Shown in pieces: positions 8,412 through 18,311 of a stretch of DNA of 64,000 bases. Location: NCBI GenBank assembly GCA_002698995.1, contig PAAX01000030.1:61897-125896 (forward strand), in the 5' to 3' direction. Positions within the stretch are counted from its first letter, which is position 1. Each line of letters begins with the position of its first letter. The notes under the pieces are model-generated. The model was not told the origin of the DNA, did not search any database, and was given only the letters and a program-made list of their open reading frames with translations. The DNA is from Ignavibacteriota bacterium (GTDB lineage Bacteria > Bacteroidota > Ignavibacteria > Ignavibacteriales > Melioribacteraceae). The position numbers were made by a program, and so were the translations under genes.

Positions 8412-9368
8412 ATGGACGAAGAAAAGTTACATAAATATTTAGAGAATAATAATCTATCGCAAAGTGAACTTCGAAAGCTGCGTGATGAAATTGCAGCTGA
8501 CCCGGACTTAAAAGAAACTCTGAAATTAATCGATACGTTCGAAGAAGTCTCAAGCGAAAATCACTTCGATATTGAGATATTATCCGGGTACGTACTTTAC
8601 ATAAAAAACGAAAACCCATACGATAAGAATATCAACTCGCTTACTCCCCGTATTGAAGAGCATTTGAACTCTTGTAGCAAATGTAGAAAACTTGTTAATT
8701 CGTTAAAAACAGAATTCGAAGATGTAAATAATTTCTTAAAAGAAAATATAACGAAAGAAAAGATATCCGGCGAAAATGAAGGGAACAAAAAATCAAATGG
8801 GAAGAGATCGTTTTTTAGGTATGCATTTTCAGCAGCGGCTTCAATCATCTTGATTATTACAAGTCTATTTGTCGTTTCGAAAATTTCTCGACCCGAATAT
8901 GTGAAACTTACATCGTCCTTCAACGAGACGGAGGTTTCAATTACCCGCGGCAGAAATAGTGAATACTTTATCCGCGCGGTTAATCAATTAGAGAAAAAGA
9001 ATTATTCCGAAGCAATCTCGTTGCTTCAAAAAGATATTGACAACAGTAAAAATAGTTTTACGATATTTTACTCGTACTACATACTTGGGATTGCAAATGT
9101 ACAATCGGCGTATAATGATTATTTAGGATTGTTCGAAAACTATGATAGCGACGGGTTAAAAAATGCCGAGTATAATTTTAGTCAATCTGCAAAACTGAAC
9201 GAATCTGGAATGTTTGATAATGTAAAAGCTAATTCGTTCTATTTTTTGGGACAAGTAAATTTATTGCAGGAAGACTATGAAGAAGCTGAAAAATATCTTA
9301 AGCTCTCAATCGAAGAAGGAAGTGAATATACTGATGAAGCTAATAAGTTATTAAATACAATTAATTGA
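8412..9368 (+). CDS. Anti-sigma-like single-pass membrane protein with TPRs
   Basis: A 318-aa protein. The cytoplasmic N-terminus (1-135) carries EEHLNSCSKCRKLVNSLKTE near residue 80-98, a HxxxCxxC zinc-finger signature of anti-sigma factors. One transmembrane helix lies at about 138-158 (FSAAASIILIITSLFVVS). The extracytoplasmic part has TPR-like helices (AISLLQKDIDNSKNSFTIFY and YEEAEKYLKLSIEEGS). It follows the ECF sigma by 57 bp and precedes the CHAT gene by 7 bp. Inferred role: hold the sigma factor at the membrane and release it on an envelope signal. Confidence 0.85.
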   Translation: MDEEKLHKYLENNNLSQSELRKLRDEIAADPDLKETLKLIDTFEEVSSENHFDIEILSGYVLYIKNENPYDKNINSLTPRIEEHLNSCSKCRKLVNSLKTEFEDVNNFLKENITKEKISGENEGNKKSNGKRSFFRYAFSAAASIILIITSLFVVSKISRPEYVKLTSSFNETEVSITRGRNSEYFIRAVNQLEKKNYSEAISLLQKDIDNSKNSFTIFYSYYILGIANVQSAYNDYLGLFENYDSDGLKNAEYNFSQSAKLNESGMFDNVKANSFYFLGQVNLLQEDYEEAEKYLKLSIEEGSEYTDEANKLLNTIN

Positions 9369-9375
9369 CAGCGAT

Positions 9376-12300
9376 GTGTTGAGAATTCAAATATACATAT
9401 TAATCTTCATTGTACTTACCGCGTATTCTCCGAACAAAATTCTTACCGGTCAAGTGAAGAATCAATTTGATTCAATAGATGAAGTAATATTTTACATCGA
9501 AAATAATTCCGTTGAAGATAATCTCTCAATTAATTATAATACAATAAATCAATTTGAAATCGATTTAATCAATGCAGTAATTAGTTATAAAACCGGTGAT
9601 TATAATAAAACATACTCTTTACTCGTAGAATATCTTTATGATGCCCCCAAGAACTTCATTTTCAATAAATACCTGTCTGCATCCGCGCGGATAATAAAAA
9701 AAGTTGACGTACTATTAGAACTGGTTAACGATAAAAATAACAAGAAGGATTACAAGTTATTAACCGGATTAATAAAATTTGATCAAACAAGTTATCAAGC
9801 AGCATTAGAAAACCTTCAATCCGTTGTTATAGCTGGTAATGGTTTTATACCCTTAACTATCAAACTTGCTGACAACTACCGAAAACTCGGGGATTATAAA
9901 AAAGCAACACTAATTTTGAATGATTTAGAAAATGAAATTGACAAATCGAATAGATATTATCCCGAAATATTAATTGCTAAAGGCTCGCTTCAGTTTTTAT
10001 CCGGCAATTACGAAAATGCAAAAGATTTATACGCAGAGGGTCTATCAATTGCAAAAGAATTGGGTAATAATATTGAGGTTATTAAGGCTGAACTAAACTT
10101 AGGAATTATTAAAGACATATTGGGCAGCACCTCCGAAGCTCAAAGTTTATTTGGCAATGCCTACAGTTTAGCTAAAGAAATAAATCAAAAAGAACTTGAG
10201 GCAACAGTTCTTTCTGAATGGGGTGTTTCTTTAACCTATTTGACGCAGCCAGTTGAGGCGAGAAATAAATATGAAGAGAGTTTCGAAATATTTAATACTC
10301 TGAATAATTACGAACGTATGGCTTTAACGGCAATAAACATCGGCAGCCAGTTTCTTAATATTAATAATTATGGCGCTGCATTAAAGAGATATAAGCTTGC
10401 AGTTAACTTAGCCGGAGAAAATCCTCGCACAAAAATGCTTGCATTCAGAGGTCTTGGCGATGTTTACACAAACCTTTCAAATTATTCGAATGCTATAGAA
10501 TATTATGAACGGGCAAAAAAGATTGCTAATAAATTAAAAGATCAATCTGCCGCTGCCGAAATTAATATTGGGCTCGGAACACTCTTCTATAATTTGGACC
10601 AGCCGGAAAAAGCTTTTGAAATTATTCTAGAAAATTACGATTCAATTAATGTTCAAACCAATCCATATTTAAAAGCCGAGTTAAATCAGAAAGCGGGTAT
10701 TGTATCACTAGCTCTATCGAACTTTGAAACGGCAGAAAGATATCTCTCAGAGTCAATTAGAATTAGCGATACATTTAATGATTTTTATTCAAGTATTTTA
10801 TCAAATACTTTTTTAGGCTACGCTTATATTTCCCAAGGGAAGGTTGAAAATGGGAAAAATATTTTAGGGGAACAATTAAATCTCTCAATAGAGTATGATC
10901 TCAATCAACTTCTCGGAATGCAGTACTTAATTTTAGCCGAAGCCTTAAACGGCAAGGCAAAGTATGAGAGTTTGTTATCAGCAGAAAACTATTCTTTAAA
11001 AGCAGGTGATAAAAGTAACCTAGCGGAAATCTATAAAGAACTCGGAGATTATTATTTGTCAATTAATAATGCAGATTCGGCTGAAGAATATTATTTGAAA
11101 GGGATTCTGCAGATAGAACATCTTTACAACTCAATAGCAGGCAGTAGTAATATTCAAATTGACTTTTTTGTGAATAACTCCGGTATGTATGACTCCCTTA
11201 TAAAGTTATACATCGATAAAAAAATGTATCGAAAAGCTTTTGCAGTAAACGATTTGTCGAGATCAAAAAACACTCTTTTTAATATTAGTAAAGTAAAACT
11301 ATCGGCTAATAAAAATGATTCCCTCGTAAATCAATACTATGATTTGTTTTGGATGCAGGCAAATAATTTAATCGACAGCTCAGAGGGTTTTAAAGAACTA
11401 CAATATCTTGAAGAGAAACTGCAAGTTAGTCCGTCTTTAATAACACTCGAAAATCTTAAGAATATCATCATTGGTTATACAAATAACACAAAATTGAAGA
11501 CAGACGAATATTTCTTAAAATATCTAATCAGCGGCGATAAGATTTATTTGTTTGTTTTAAATAATTCCGATTTTGAAACAATCGAATTAGCCGCTGATAT
11601 CAACGAAGTTAATAAAATCATTTCTCAAGTATCGCCTTACTACAATAGTAATCTAAACCCCGAAGCAATTTCGTTCAATAAAGATTTGTTTGCATTTAAG
11701 GCTGATAATTCACATATACTTTTTTCAAAGCTGTTTGAACCGGCTATTAAAAAAATCCCCCGAGGTTCAAAACTAATATTTTCGCTTCCTAACGAATTAT
11801 TGAAAATACCGTTTGAATTTTTTGTACTTGGTTATAAAGAAGGGGGAGGTAATAAAATATCAAGAGCAAGATTTTTAATTGAAGACTATCCTGTTTCGTA
11901 TGTTCCGTCGTACGCAATATTAGAGAAGTTGCAAATTCCAAGTCATAGCAATGAAACCGTATTGATTGCCGGCAATCCGGATTTTGGAGTACCCAGTGAT
12001 AATTATACAGGACAAAGAAAAATAGAATTAAGTGATTTGTACTCGCGTAACATAAATATTGCTCCGCTAAAATATTCCGAAGAAGAAGTAGAAACGATAG
12101 AAAGCTATTTTAGTAATGATATACTATTAATCGGGAGCGATGCAACAGAGACGAATATAATTTCTCGTTTAGAGAATTCGGAAATAATTCATTTATCAAC
12201 TCATTCCTTTTTATTCGACGAGAATCCGGTTATAGTAGTTGGAAAGGACATAGAAAATAACGGACTAATAGAACCTACCGAAATAGCGGAGCTGGATTTA

Positions 12301-12708
12301 AACAGCAATTTGGTTGTTTTGAGTTCATGCAAATCCGGTTTAGGTCCGTTAAAAGGAAGCGAAGGTATTATTGGTTTGCAGAAAGCATTTTTCGACGCGG
12401 GCGCTAGAAGCGTTATTCTTTCTTTGTGGGATGTCAGCGATAAACATACTGCCGAATTAATGGCATATTTTTATGATTATTTAAGCAAAGGTTACGACAA
12501 AGCGGATGCGTTGAGAGAAGCAAAAATTAAGTTCATTTCGGAAGTAAATCCTAATCCGTATTATTGGGCGGCGTTTACTTTAGCAGGCAATAGCGATAAA
12601 ATTGAAATAAGGGAAGAAAACTCAAAAATAGTTTTATACTTTTTGTTTTTACTTTTGTTATCAACGGCCACAATATTTTTTATAAAAAATAAAATCAGAT
12701 TAAGATGA
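9376..12708 (+). CDS. Exported TPR-CHAT caspase-like protease, C-terminally anchored
   Basis: A 1110-aa protein; the start is GTG 9376 (or TTG 9379). A signal peptide (~1-25) is followed by many TPR repeats up to about residue 590, then a CHAT domain (~690-1075) and a C-terminal transmembrane helix (IVLYFLFLLLLSTATIFFI). The caspase-type dyad is intact: His of IIHLSTHSFLF (about 943) and Cys of VVLSSCKSGLG (about 984), followed by the usual EGIIGLQKAFFDAGARSVIL. Most CHAT proteins are cytoplasmic, whereas this architecture puts the protease outside the cytoplasmic membrane. Coupled to the anti-sigma gene upstream (7 bp) and the T9SS gene downstream (7 bp). It could process the anti-sigma or the secreted partner; inference. 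Confidence 0.9.
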   Translation: MLRIQIYILIFIVLTAYSPNKILTGQVKNQFDSIDEVIFYIENNSVEDNLSINYNTINQFEIDLINAVISYKTGDYNKTYSLLVEYLYDAPKNFIFNKYLSASARIIKKVDVLLELVNDKNNKKDYKLLTGLIKFDQTSYQAALENLQSVVIAGNGFIPLTIKLADNYRKLGDYKKATLILNDLENEIDKSNRYYPEILIAKGSLQFLSGNYENAKDLYAEGLSIAKELGNNIEVIKAELNLGIIKDILGSTSEAQSLFGNAYSLAKEINQKELEATVLSEWGVSLTYLTQPVEARNKYEESFEIFNTLNNYERMALTAINIGSQFLNINNYGAALKRYKLAVNLAGENPRTKMLAFRGLGDVYTNLSNYSNAIEYYERAKKIANKLKDQSAAAEINIGLGTLFYNLDQPEKAFEIILENYDSINVQTNPYLKAELNQKAGIVSLALSNFETAERYLSESIRISDTFNDFYSSILSNTFLGYAYISQGKVENGKNILGEQLNLSIEYDLNQLLGMQYLILAEALNGKAKYESLLSAENYSLKAGDKSNLAEIYKELGDYYLSINNADSAEEYYLKGILQIEHLYNSIAGSSNIQIDFFVNNSGMYDSLIKLYIDKKMYRKAFAVNDLSRSKNTLFNISKVKLSANKNDSLVNQYYDLFWMQANNLIDSSEGFKELQYLEEKLQVSPSLITLENLKNIIIGYTNNTKLKTDEYFLKYLISGDKIYLFVLNNSDFETIELAADINEVNKIISQVSPYYNSNLNPEAISFNKDLFAFKADNSHILFSKLFEPAIKKIPRGSKLIFSLPNELLKIPFEFFVLGYKEGGGNKISRARFLIEDYPVSYVPSYAILEKLQIPSHSNETVLIAGNPDFGVPSDNYTGQRKIELSDLYSRNINIAPLKYSEEEVETIESYFSNDILLIGSDATETNIISRLENSEIIHLSTHSFLFDENPVIVVGKDIENNGLIEPTEIAELDLNSNLVVLSSCKSGLGPLKGSEGIIGLQKAFFDAGARSVILSLWDVSDKHTAELMAYFYDYLSKGYDKADALREAKIKFISEVNPNPYYWAAFTLAGNSDKIEIREENSKIVLYFLFLLLLSTATIFFIKNKIRLR

Positions 12709-12715
12709 GTTAGAT

Positions 12716-14296
12716 ATGAAAATACGACATTTACTTTTGTTGATTATAACTATCAACATATATGCTCAACACAATGATGGACTGAGAGTTATGCCCCGTT
12801 ACTTGCACTTTAAGGATAACTTTAATAGATCTAAACTAGTGCGAGTAGCTAACGACTCACAAGAAATAATTAAGATAGACAGCATTAAGTATGACGCGGA
12901 TATTTATGCGATTCGCTTAAACACTTCTTCATCCTTTCCTATCGAATTATCTCCCGGCAACGGTTTTACATTCGAAGTAATTCAATACAATTACTTTAGT
13001 TTAGGAGAGGACCATGCAAATTCTGTAATTACTATTTATAACAATAGTGAAGAACCTGTTATAAATATTGAAACCGAACATGAAAATTTCCAAATACATC
13101 ACAGTGGAAATATAAACGGTATTGTTAAAGACAGCAGTTCATTTTTACAGAATGCTAAAGTCTATTTTTTCTATGACCAGCTTATTTTAATTGATTCGGC
13201 ATTAACCGATGAAAACGGGAATTTTAGCGCTGAGTTACCTGTCGGTAATTATTTCACGGCAGCTTTTAAAGATGGTTATTATATGCAGTTTGCAAACGGG
13301 AAAGATTCCCCGATTGGTGCAGATATTATAGAATTGAATAGAGATGAGACAATAAATTTAGAATTTACATTAGAAGAAGAAACCGAAACTGATTTTGGAA
13401 TAGAGGGAACAATAACGGATATTGAAACGGCAACCCTGAAAAAGTCGATAGTTGTTATTAGAAAGGGAACTCATACACCAACAAAAATAACCGCAGGTCA
13501 AGATGATGATCTAAACAGAAGTTACACAACCCTTACTGATAAAAACGGCAATTACGAAATAAATAATATTAAATTCCCGGATGATTACTACGTGCAAGCC
13601 TTTGCACCTTTGACTATTCCAGGGTATTATAATATGAATAATACACCGGCAGTTTTTTGGCAAGACGCCGATTCTTTGAATATATCCGGCAGAATGTCGA
13701 ATATTGATATCGTGTTGCTTCGCGATTCATCTTTTGGTGCGGGTTTCGTTGAAGGCTCAGTTTTATCGAATAGCGGAAACTCCCCCGTTAATGACGCCCT
13801 TGTTTACTTGAAATCTATTACCGATGAAAAGATATATACTTACGATGTAGTTTCGTCACAAGGTTCTTTTGCAATACCTATATTACCTGTTGGAATTTAT
13901 GAAATCATTGCCCAGAAAATTGGTGTGCAAAATAGTACAAGCAATTTATTTGAAATATCTACTACGGCAGATTCTTTAACCGGTATTAATATTACTCTAA
14001 TAGTAACTTCAGTCGAAGATAATTTTATTCCACCTGAATTCGAATTAAAACAAAACTACCCAAACCCATTCAATCCTTCTACAACCATTGAATTCACTCT
14101 GAGCGAAGTTAATCCCGTTGAACTAAATATTTATGATGCACTTGGACAAAAAATAGCAACATTGATTAGCAGTACAATGGAAGCAGGCAGCTATAAGTAT
14201 CAATATGATGCAAGCAACTTAGCCACAGGTATTTATTTTTATGAATTGAAAGTCGGGAATAACAATTCAGTTAAGAAAATGAATCTCCTAAAATAA
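12716..14296 (+). CDS. Secreted carboxypeptidase-regulatory-like protein with T9SS sorting domain
   Basis: A 526-aa protein with a signal peptide (KIRHLLLLIITINIYAQ). An Ig-like N-terminal region is followed by at least three CarboxypepD-reg/DUF4198-like beta modules (GIVKDSSSFLQNAKVYFFYD; GIEGTITDIETATLKKSIVV; VEGSVLSNSGNSPVNDALVY). A C-terminal type IX sorting domain (LKQNYPNPFNPSTTI to KKMNLLK) closes it. It is the last gene of the ECF sigma-CHAT operon, starting 7 bp after the CHAT stop. Probably a surface or secreted adhesion/structural protein whose expression or maturation is tied to the CHAT protease. Confidence 0.87.
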   Translation: MKIRHLLLLIITINIYAQHNDGLRVMPRYLHFKDNFNRSKLVRVANDSQEIIKIDSIKYDADIYAIRLNTSSSFPIELSPGNGFTFEVIQYNYFSLGEDHANSVITIYNNSEEPVINIETEHENFQIHHSGNINGIVKDSSSFLQNAKVYFFYDQLILIDSALTDENGNFSAELPVGNYFTAAFKDGYYMQFANGKDSPIGADIIELNRDETINLEFTLEEETETDFGIEGTITDIETATLKKSIVVIRKGTHTPTKITAGQDDDLNRSYTTLTDKNGNYEINNIKFPDDYYVQAFAPLTIPGYYNMNNTPAVFWQDADSLNISGRMSNIDIVLLRDSSFGAGFVEGSVLSNSGNSPVNDALVYLKSITDEKIYTYDVVSSQGSFAIPILPVGIYEIIAQKIGVQNSTSNLFEISTTADSLTGINITLIVTSVEDNFIPPEFELKQNYPNPFNPSTTIEFTLSEVNPVELNIYDALGQKIATLISSTMEAGSYKYQYDASNLATGIYFYELKVGNNNSVKKMNLLK

Positions 14297-14317
14297 GATT
14301 ACTTTCTCGTTATGATT

Positions 14318-14350
14318 AAAAGTCGATGGATAAATCTATCGGCTTTTTTA
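14318..14350 (+). terminator. Rho-independent terminator
   Basis: AAAGTCGAT pairs with ATCGGCTTT (one G-T) across GGATAAATCT and is followed by TTTT. It closes the ECF sigma-CHAT operon. Confidence 0.82.
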
Positions 14351-14353
14351 TAT

Positions 14354-14529
14354 CTAACAACGGCTAAGTTCTAAGCAATACAGCAAATCTAAATTAATTT
14401 AAAAGCCCAACTTTTAGTTTATTTTGACGGTTATTTTTTTAATCTGTGTATTTTCCATTTGAGAAAATAATGTTGACAAGAAAAGTTGGGCTTTTTGCAA
14501 CATTATTATTAGAACTCAGCCCTAGCAAC
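14354..14529. mobile_element. MITE-like element with nested inverted repeats and imperfect 8-bp target duplication
   Basis: Outer inverted repeats GGCTAAGTTCTAA (14362-14374) and TTAGAACTCAGCC (14509-14521) pair with one mismatch. Flanks CTAACAAC (14354-14361) and CTAGCAAC (14522-14529) look like a target duplication with one change. A second, perfect 15-bp pair, AAAAGCCCAACTTTT and its complement, lies at 14401-14415 and 14481-14495. The 160-bp interior has no ORF. Size, termini and 8-bp duplication resemble non-autonomous derivatives of IS1595-type elements, though the family is not proven. Confidence 0.65.
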
Positions 14530-14661
14530 TTATTAGTGGCACAAGTAATTATTTCTAACATGTAAATTTTATTGTAGTATTATGGAATAAAAGAAAACTT
14601 TTTAAACTAAATTAGCGATTTCTTTTTGATTTTCACCCGCCAAATAATGCATGAGGTTAAG

Positions 14662-14877
14662 ATGCCGTCTAAACAAATCATCTACGAATCAACTATAATA
14701 TGCCCCTTCTGCAAAAGTGAAAAGGAAGAACTTATGCCGGAAAACGCTTGTCAGCATTTTTACGAAAGCACAAATTGCGGCAGGATATTAAAGCCTAAAG
14801 ATGGTGACTGCTGTGTGTTTTGTTCATATGGAACGGTAAAATGTCCGTCAAAACAGAAAGAGGAAAATGTTAAATAA
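14662..14877 (+). CDS. GDCCVxC-domain Cys-rich small protein
   Basis: Start chosen at ATG 14662, which has GAGG six bases upstream; earlier in-frame TTG 14626 and ATG 14647 are less likely. The 71-aa product has ICPFCKSEKEE near the N-terminus, a central CQHFYESTNC and the diagnostic GDCCVFCSYGTVKCP motif. The eight or so Cys strongly suggest metal binding. GDCCVxC proteins are small, uncharacterised and often found in metal-resistance and redox clusters. It ends in a hairpin that overlaps its own stop region. Confidence 0.85.
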   Translation: MPSKQIIYESTIICPFCKSEKEELMPENACQHFYESTNCGRILKPKDGDCCVFCSYGTVKCPSKQKEENVK

Positions 14878-14928
14878 GAAACATGTAAGCGGTTTTATAT
14901 AATTATCACTAGAAACATGTTTCTTTTA
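14876..14928 (+). terminator. Hairpin terminator with long loop
   Basis: AAGAAACATGT (14876-14886) and ACATGTTTCTT (14915-14925) are perfect 11-bp complements separated by 28 bases and followed by TTT. It lies at the stop codon of the GDCCVxC gene. Confidence 0.6.
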
Positions 14929-14971
14929 ATTGAATTTATTTATTATATTGCCAACCATTTTCTAATTACTT

Positions 14972-15403
14972 ATGACTAATTGCAGAAAAAAATATCGGCT
15001 GTTTAGTTATGCAATCTCACTTTTGTTTGTGAACTTTGTATTATTTGCGCCTTTTTTTCATCATCATCACGCTGACGATGCGGTTGACCGAGTAGAAAAA
15101 ACAGTAACTCATTCACATTTGCTGAATCATAATTCCGACACACACAATTCTGAAGATACAAAGCATTCTTCGTTTGATGAAACTAATCACCATCATTTTA
15201 TTCAATTAAACTCTTCTTTCAATATCAATCCTTCAAGAGGATTACAGCTAAACCACATTCAAAACTTTTATACAAATCAATCTTATTACCAGGAAATTTC
15301 AAAAAAAGAAACAAGCAGGAAAACAACAGCCGATCCCGAGTCTCAACTTCAGTGGGAAAAGTATGTCCATTGCGCAACAAATGTTTCTCCCCCATTAGCT
15401 TAA
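14972..15403 (+). CDS. His-rich single-pass protein preceding an RND efflux operon
   Basis: A 143-aa protein with an N-terminal transmembrane/signal helix (LFSYAISLLFVNFVLFAPFF), immediately followed by HHHHADD and many scattered His (HSHLLNHNSDTHNS, DETNHHHFIQ). The His-rich part should face the periplasm and could bind metal ions, handing them to the efflux system encoded downstream. Short His-rich ORFs just before RND metal efflux genes are common in Bacteroidota, usually uncharacterised. It is separated from the TolC-like gene by 50 bp. Confidence 0.75.
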   Translation: MTNCRKKYRLFSYAISLLFVNFVLFAPFFHHHHADDAVDRVEKTVTHSHLLNHNSDTHNSEDTKHSSFDETNHHHFIQLNSSFNINPSRGLQLNHIQNFYTNQSYYQEISKKETSRKTTADPESQLQWEKYVHCATNVSPPLA

Positions 15404-15453
15404 ACTGACCCAATATTTATAATAATTTTAAAAAATCTTAAATCGGAGGTATC

Positions 15454-16677
15454 GTGAGACTATTTCGTCTCTTCGTTATGCTTTTATTTATACCTTGCGT
15501 ATTTATAAAAGCACAACAGAAAATATCTTTTGATGAAGCCCTTAAATCGGCTTATCAAAATAATATAGATTTACAAAAACAATCCGCTAGAATACAAACC
15601 GCAGAATCTGTATTGGGAGAATCGTCAAGGCTTCCGAATCCGGTATTCACATATACACGCGAAGACTTAAATTCGGGTTCCACCAATTACAAGGAGTGGA
15701 TTGCATCCGGTTCAATTCCGTTGAACTTTTTATGGAACCGCTGGAGTAATGTAGAATCAAAAGAAAAATCCCTTGAAGCTCAGAAACTTCTTTATGAAGC
15801 TCATAAGTTAAATGTCTCTGCGCAAGTTCGTGAAAGTTATTTCGCTTTTAATAAATATTCTGAACTCTCCGGCAGACTAAATAATACGCTTACCCGTTTA
15901 ACCGAGTTAGCGGAGTCGGCAAAACACCGTTTGAATGAAGGTGATATTTCCGAGTATGAATTACAGAGAATTCTCATTGAAGTGAATAAAATAAAAGCAA
16001 CAGCTTCAGAAATAGAATTGTTGAAAACTAAATTCGAGAATAATTTAAAACTTCTTACCGGATACGACTCATCTGAAAAGATTATAACTGAGTCAGTTGA
16101 ATTAAACACAGATTTAGATTTTTCCGAAGAAGAACTTGTAACTAATGCACTTAAAAACAGGAATGATCTTAAAGCGCTTAAGACGTTAATTGAAAGTGAG
16201 AACTTGTTTTTATCACACAATCAAATGAAAATAATACCGGATATTAGTTTATCAGCCGGGTACAAAAAACAAACCGACGACCTAAAAGGAACGGTATTTC
16301 AGATTAATTTTGAAGTCCCTTTGTTTAACCGCAACCAAAACGCTATTCAGCAATCGGAAATTGAAGTCAACCTCCTTGAGAAGGATGCGGCATTCTTAAA
16401 TAATAAAATCAAAACAGAAGTATCCGAAACGTATAAAAGCTATGTTTTGAACAAATCATTATACAATGCAAGAAACGATATTAAGATGGATAATATTTTT
16501 AACACAGCAGCTTATTCATATGAACAGGGAGAGATATCCTTAGTTGAGTTTATTGACGGCATAAATGCTTTTATTGACGGTTCAATATTGAGCAGCGAAT
16601 TAGAAATCAATCTTCATAAAAATTATTCCCGGCTTGAAAAAGCAGTTGGAATTTCATTAACAAATTTTGAGAAATAA
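15454..16677 (+). CDS. TolC/CusC/CzcC-type outer-membrane efflux protein
   Basis: A 407-aa protein starting at GTG 15454, ten bases after GGAGG. A signal peptide (~1-20) is followed by two outer-membrane efflux protein (OEP) repeats of long helices. Examples are ISFDEALKSAYQNNIDLQKQ at the start of the first repeat, VRESYFAFNKYSELSGRLNN, and GEISLVEFIDGINAFIDG near the end of the second. It provides the outer-membrane channel of the tripartite RND system with the next two genes (gaps of 20 and 114 bp). Confidence 0.92.
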   Translation: MRLFRLFVMLLFIPCVFIKAQQKISFDEALKSAYQNNIDLQKQSARIQTAESVLGESSRLPNPVFTYTREDLNSGSTNYKEWIASGSIPLNFLWNRWSNVESKEKSLEAQKLLYEAHKLNVSAQVRESYFAFNKYSELSGRLNNTLTRLTELAESAKHRLNEGDISEYELQRILIEVNKIKATASEIELLKTKFENNLKLLTGYDSSEKIITESVELNTDLDFSEEELVTNALKNRNDLKALKTLIESENLFLSHNQMKIIPDISLSAGYKKQTDDLKGTVFQINFEVPLFNRNQNAIQQSEIEVNLLEKDAAFLNNKIKTEVSETYKSYVLNKSLYNARNDIKMDNIFNTAAYSYEQGEISLVEFIDGINAFIDGSILSSELEINLHKNYSRLEKAVGISLTNFEK

Positions 16678-16697
16678 TAAGGAGCAAAGCGAATAAA

Positions 16698-18197
16698 ATG
16701 TTTAGAACAACATATATAATACTTTTTTCAGTTGCGTTAACGTTCTTCGGCGCGTGTTCAAATGAACAGGAACATGAAGGGGAAGTTCACGAACACGGCG
16801 GCACATCCGTAACTCAATATACAGACTCAACCGAAATATTTATGGAATATCCGGCGCTTGTCGTTAATCAGGATGCAAAGTTTCTTGTTCACTTAACTGA
16901 TTTAAAAAACTTTAAAGCGGTAACTCAAGGAATTTTAACGGTTGAGTTAACAAACGGCAGAGGAACAAAATTATCATTGACCGAAGACAAACCCGTAAGA
17001 GACGGAATTTATACGCCGATTTTAAAATTTGCAGAACCGGGAAATTATACAATGAATATTACTCTAAAAGGAAAACAAGTATCGGATAATATTGTTGTTA
17101 ACGATGTAACGGTATATTCAAACGAAAATGAAATCCCTCATGAAGAGGAAGCGGCTTCATCAAGTATATCATTCCTCAAGGAACAGCAGTGGAAAATTGA
17201 CTTTGCTAATGAACCGGTTGTAAAAAGAAAATTACAACAGTCCGTTTTGGCAACCGGGGAAATTAAACCGAAACCGGAGTATTTTTCAAAAGTAGTATCC
17301 CCAATAGCCGGTATCGTATTGAATAAAAATAACTATAATTTAAAATCGATAGGCACGTTTGTAAAAAGAGGAGAAGTTTTATTAAACATTTCTCCATCGG
17401 TAGATGCAAGCGGAAACATTCAGAAAATTAAAAGCGATTATCTCCTTGCTAAATCAGAATATGAAAGAGCTAAAAACCTGTTCGAGAAAAAGGCTGTATC
17501 ACAAAAACGATTGGATGAAGCTATGTTTGATTTTGAATCTAAACAAGTAGGTTATAATTCGTTGACAGATCAGATTAAGATTACAGAAAACGGTTACTCT
17601 ATTGTTGCACCGATTGACGGGTATATTGAAATGATAAACTTCAATCTCGGTGATCAGATTAATTCAGGGCAAGAGTTGTTCACCGTGATCAATCCAAATA
17701 GATTGTTTTTAAAAGCAAATGTTCCTTCAACTCAAATTGAAGCTGCTGTAAATTCTAATAACGCCTCTTTTTTTATAGAAGGTATAAATGGTGAATTTAG
17801 AATCAGTGATCTTAACGGTAAAAAATTATCTGTTGCCGCCGGTCTGGACGCAGCTAACAGAACAATACCTGTTTACTTTGAATTCACTAATCCTCAAAAC
17901 AAAATAAAAATCGGGATGTACGCGGAAGTGTATATAAAAGTAGGCGAGGAAAAAGAATATATAGCAATTCCGGAAAGCGCTATCATTGACGAAGACGGTT
18001 TGCATACCGCTTACGTTCAAGCTGAAGGAGAAGCGTTTGAGAAAAGAATCTTAAAAACCGGGATAACCGACAGAGGTTATGTACAAATTCTTGACGGGTT
18101 GAATGAAGGTGAAAGAGTTGTAACCCAAGGCGCATATCAAGTAAGACTTGCGGCACTTTCGCCAGAATCAGCTATAGGTCAAGGTCATGTTCATTAA
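16698..18197 (+). CDS. CusB/CzcB-type membrane-fusion lipoprotein
   Basis: A 499-aa protein. A lipobox (FFGACSN) near residue 22 precedes a His/Glu-rich stretch (EQEHEGEVHEHGG). The periplasmic adaptor domains follow: a barrel-sandwich/lipoyl part (KVVSPIAGIVLNKNNYNLKS and IVAPIDGYIEMINFNLGDQI), an alpha hairpin (LLAKSEYERAKNLFEKKAVS) and a C-terminal beta-barrel region (YVQILDGLNEGERVVTQGAY). The His-rich N-terminus suggests metal capture. It links the inner-membrane RND pump to the outer-membrane channel. Confidence 0.92.
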   Translation: MFRTTYIILFSVALTFFGACSNEQEHEGEVHEHGGTSVTQYTDSTEIFMEYPALVVNQDAKFLVHLTDLKNFKAVTQGILTVELTNGRGTKLSLTEDKPVRDGIYTPILKFAEPGNYTMNITLKGKQVSDNIVVNDVTVYSNENEIPHEEEAASSSISFLKEQQWKIDFANEPVVKRKLQQSVLATGEIKPKPEYFSKVVSPIAGIVLNKNNYNLKSIGTFVKRGEVLLNISPSVDASGNIQKIKSDYLLAKSEYERAKNLFEKKAVSQKRLDEAMFDFESKQVGYNSLTDQIKITENGYSIVAPIDGYIEMINFNLGDQINSGQELFTVINPNRLFLKANVPSTQIEAAVNSNNASFFIEGINGEFRISDLNGKKLSVAAGLDAANRTIPVYFEFTNPQNKIKIGMYAEVYIKVGEEKEYIAIPESAIIDEDGLHTAYVQAEGEAFEKRILKTGITDRGYVQILDGLNEGERVVTQGAYQVRLAALSPESAIGQGHVH

Positions 18198-18311
18198 TAG
18201 AATTTTTTGAATTACTAATTAGTTTAGAACACTCGTGAGGGCGGAGCTGAATAAAGAATGTTTATTAATCGAGTAGATTTTGCGAAGCCCCAAAAAGTTT
18301 GAGGAGAAAAA

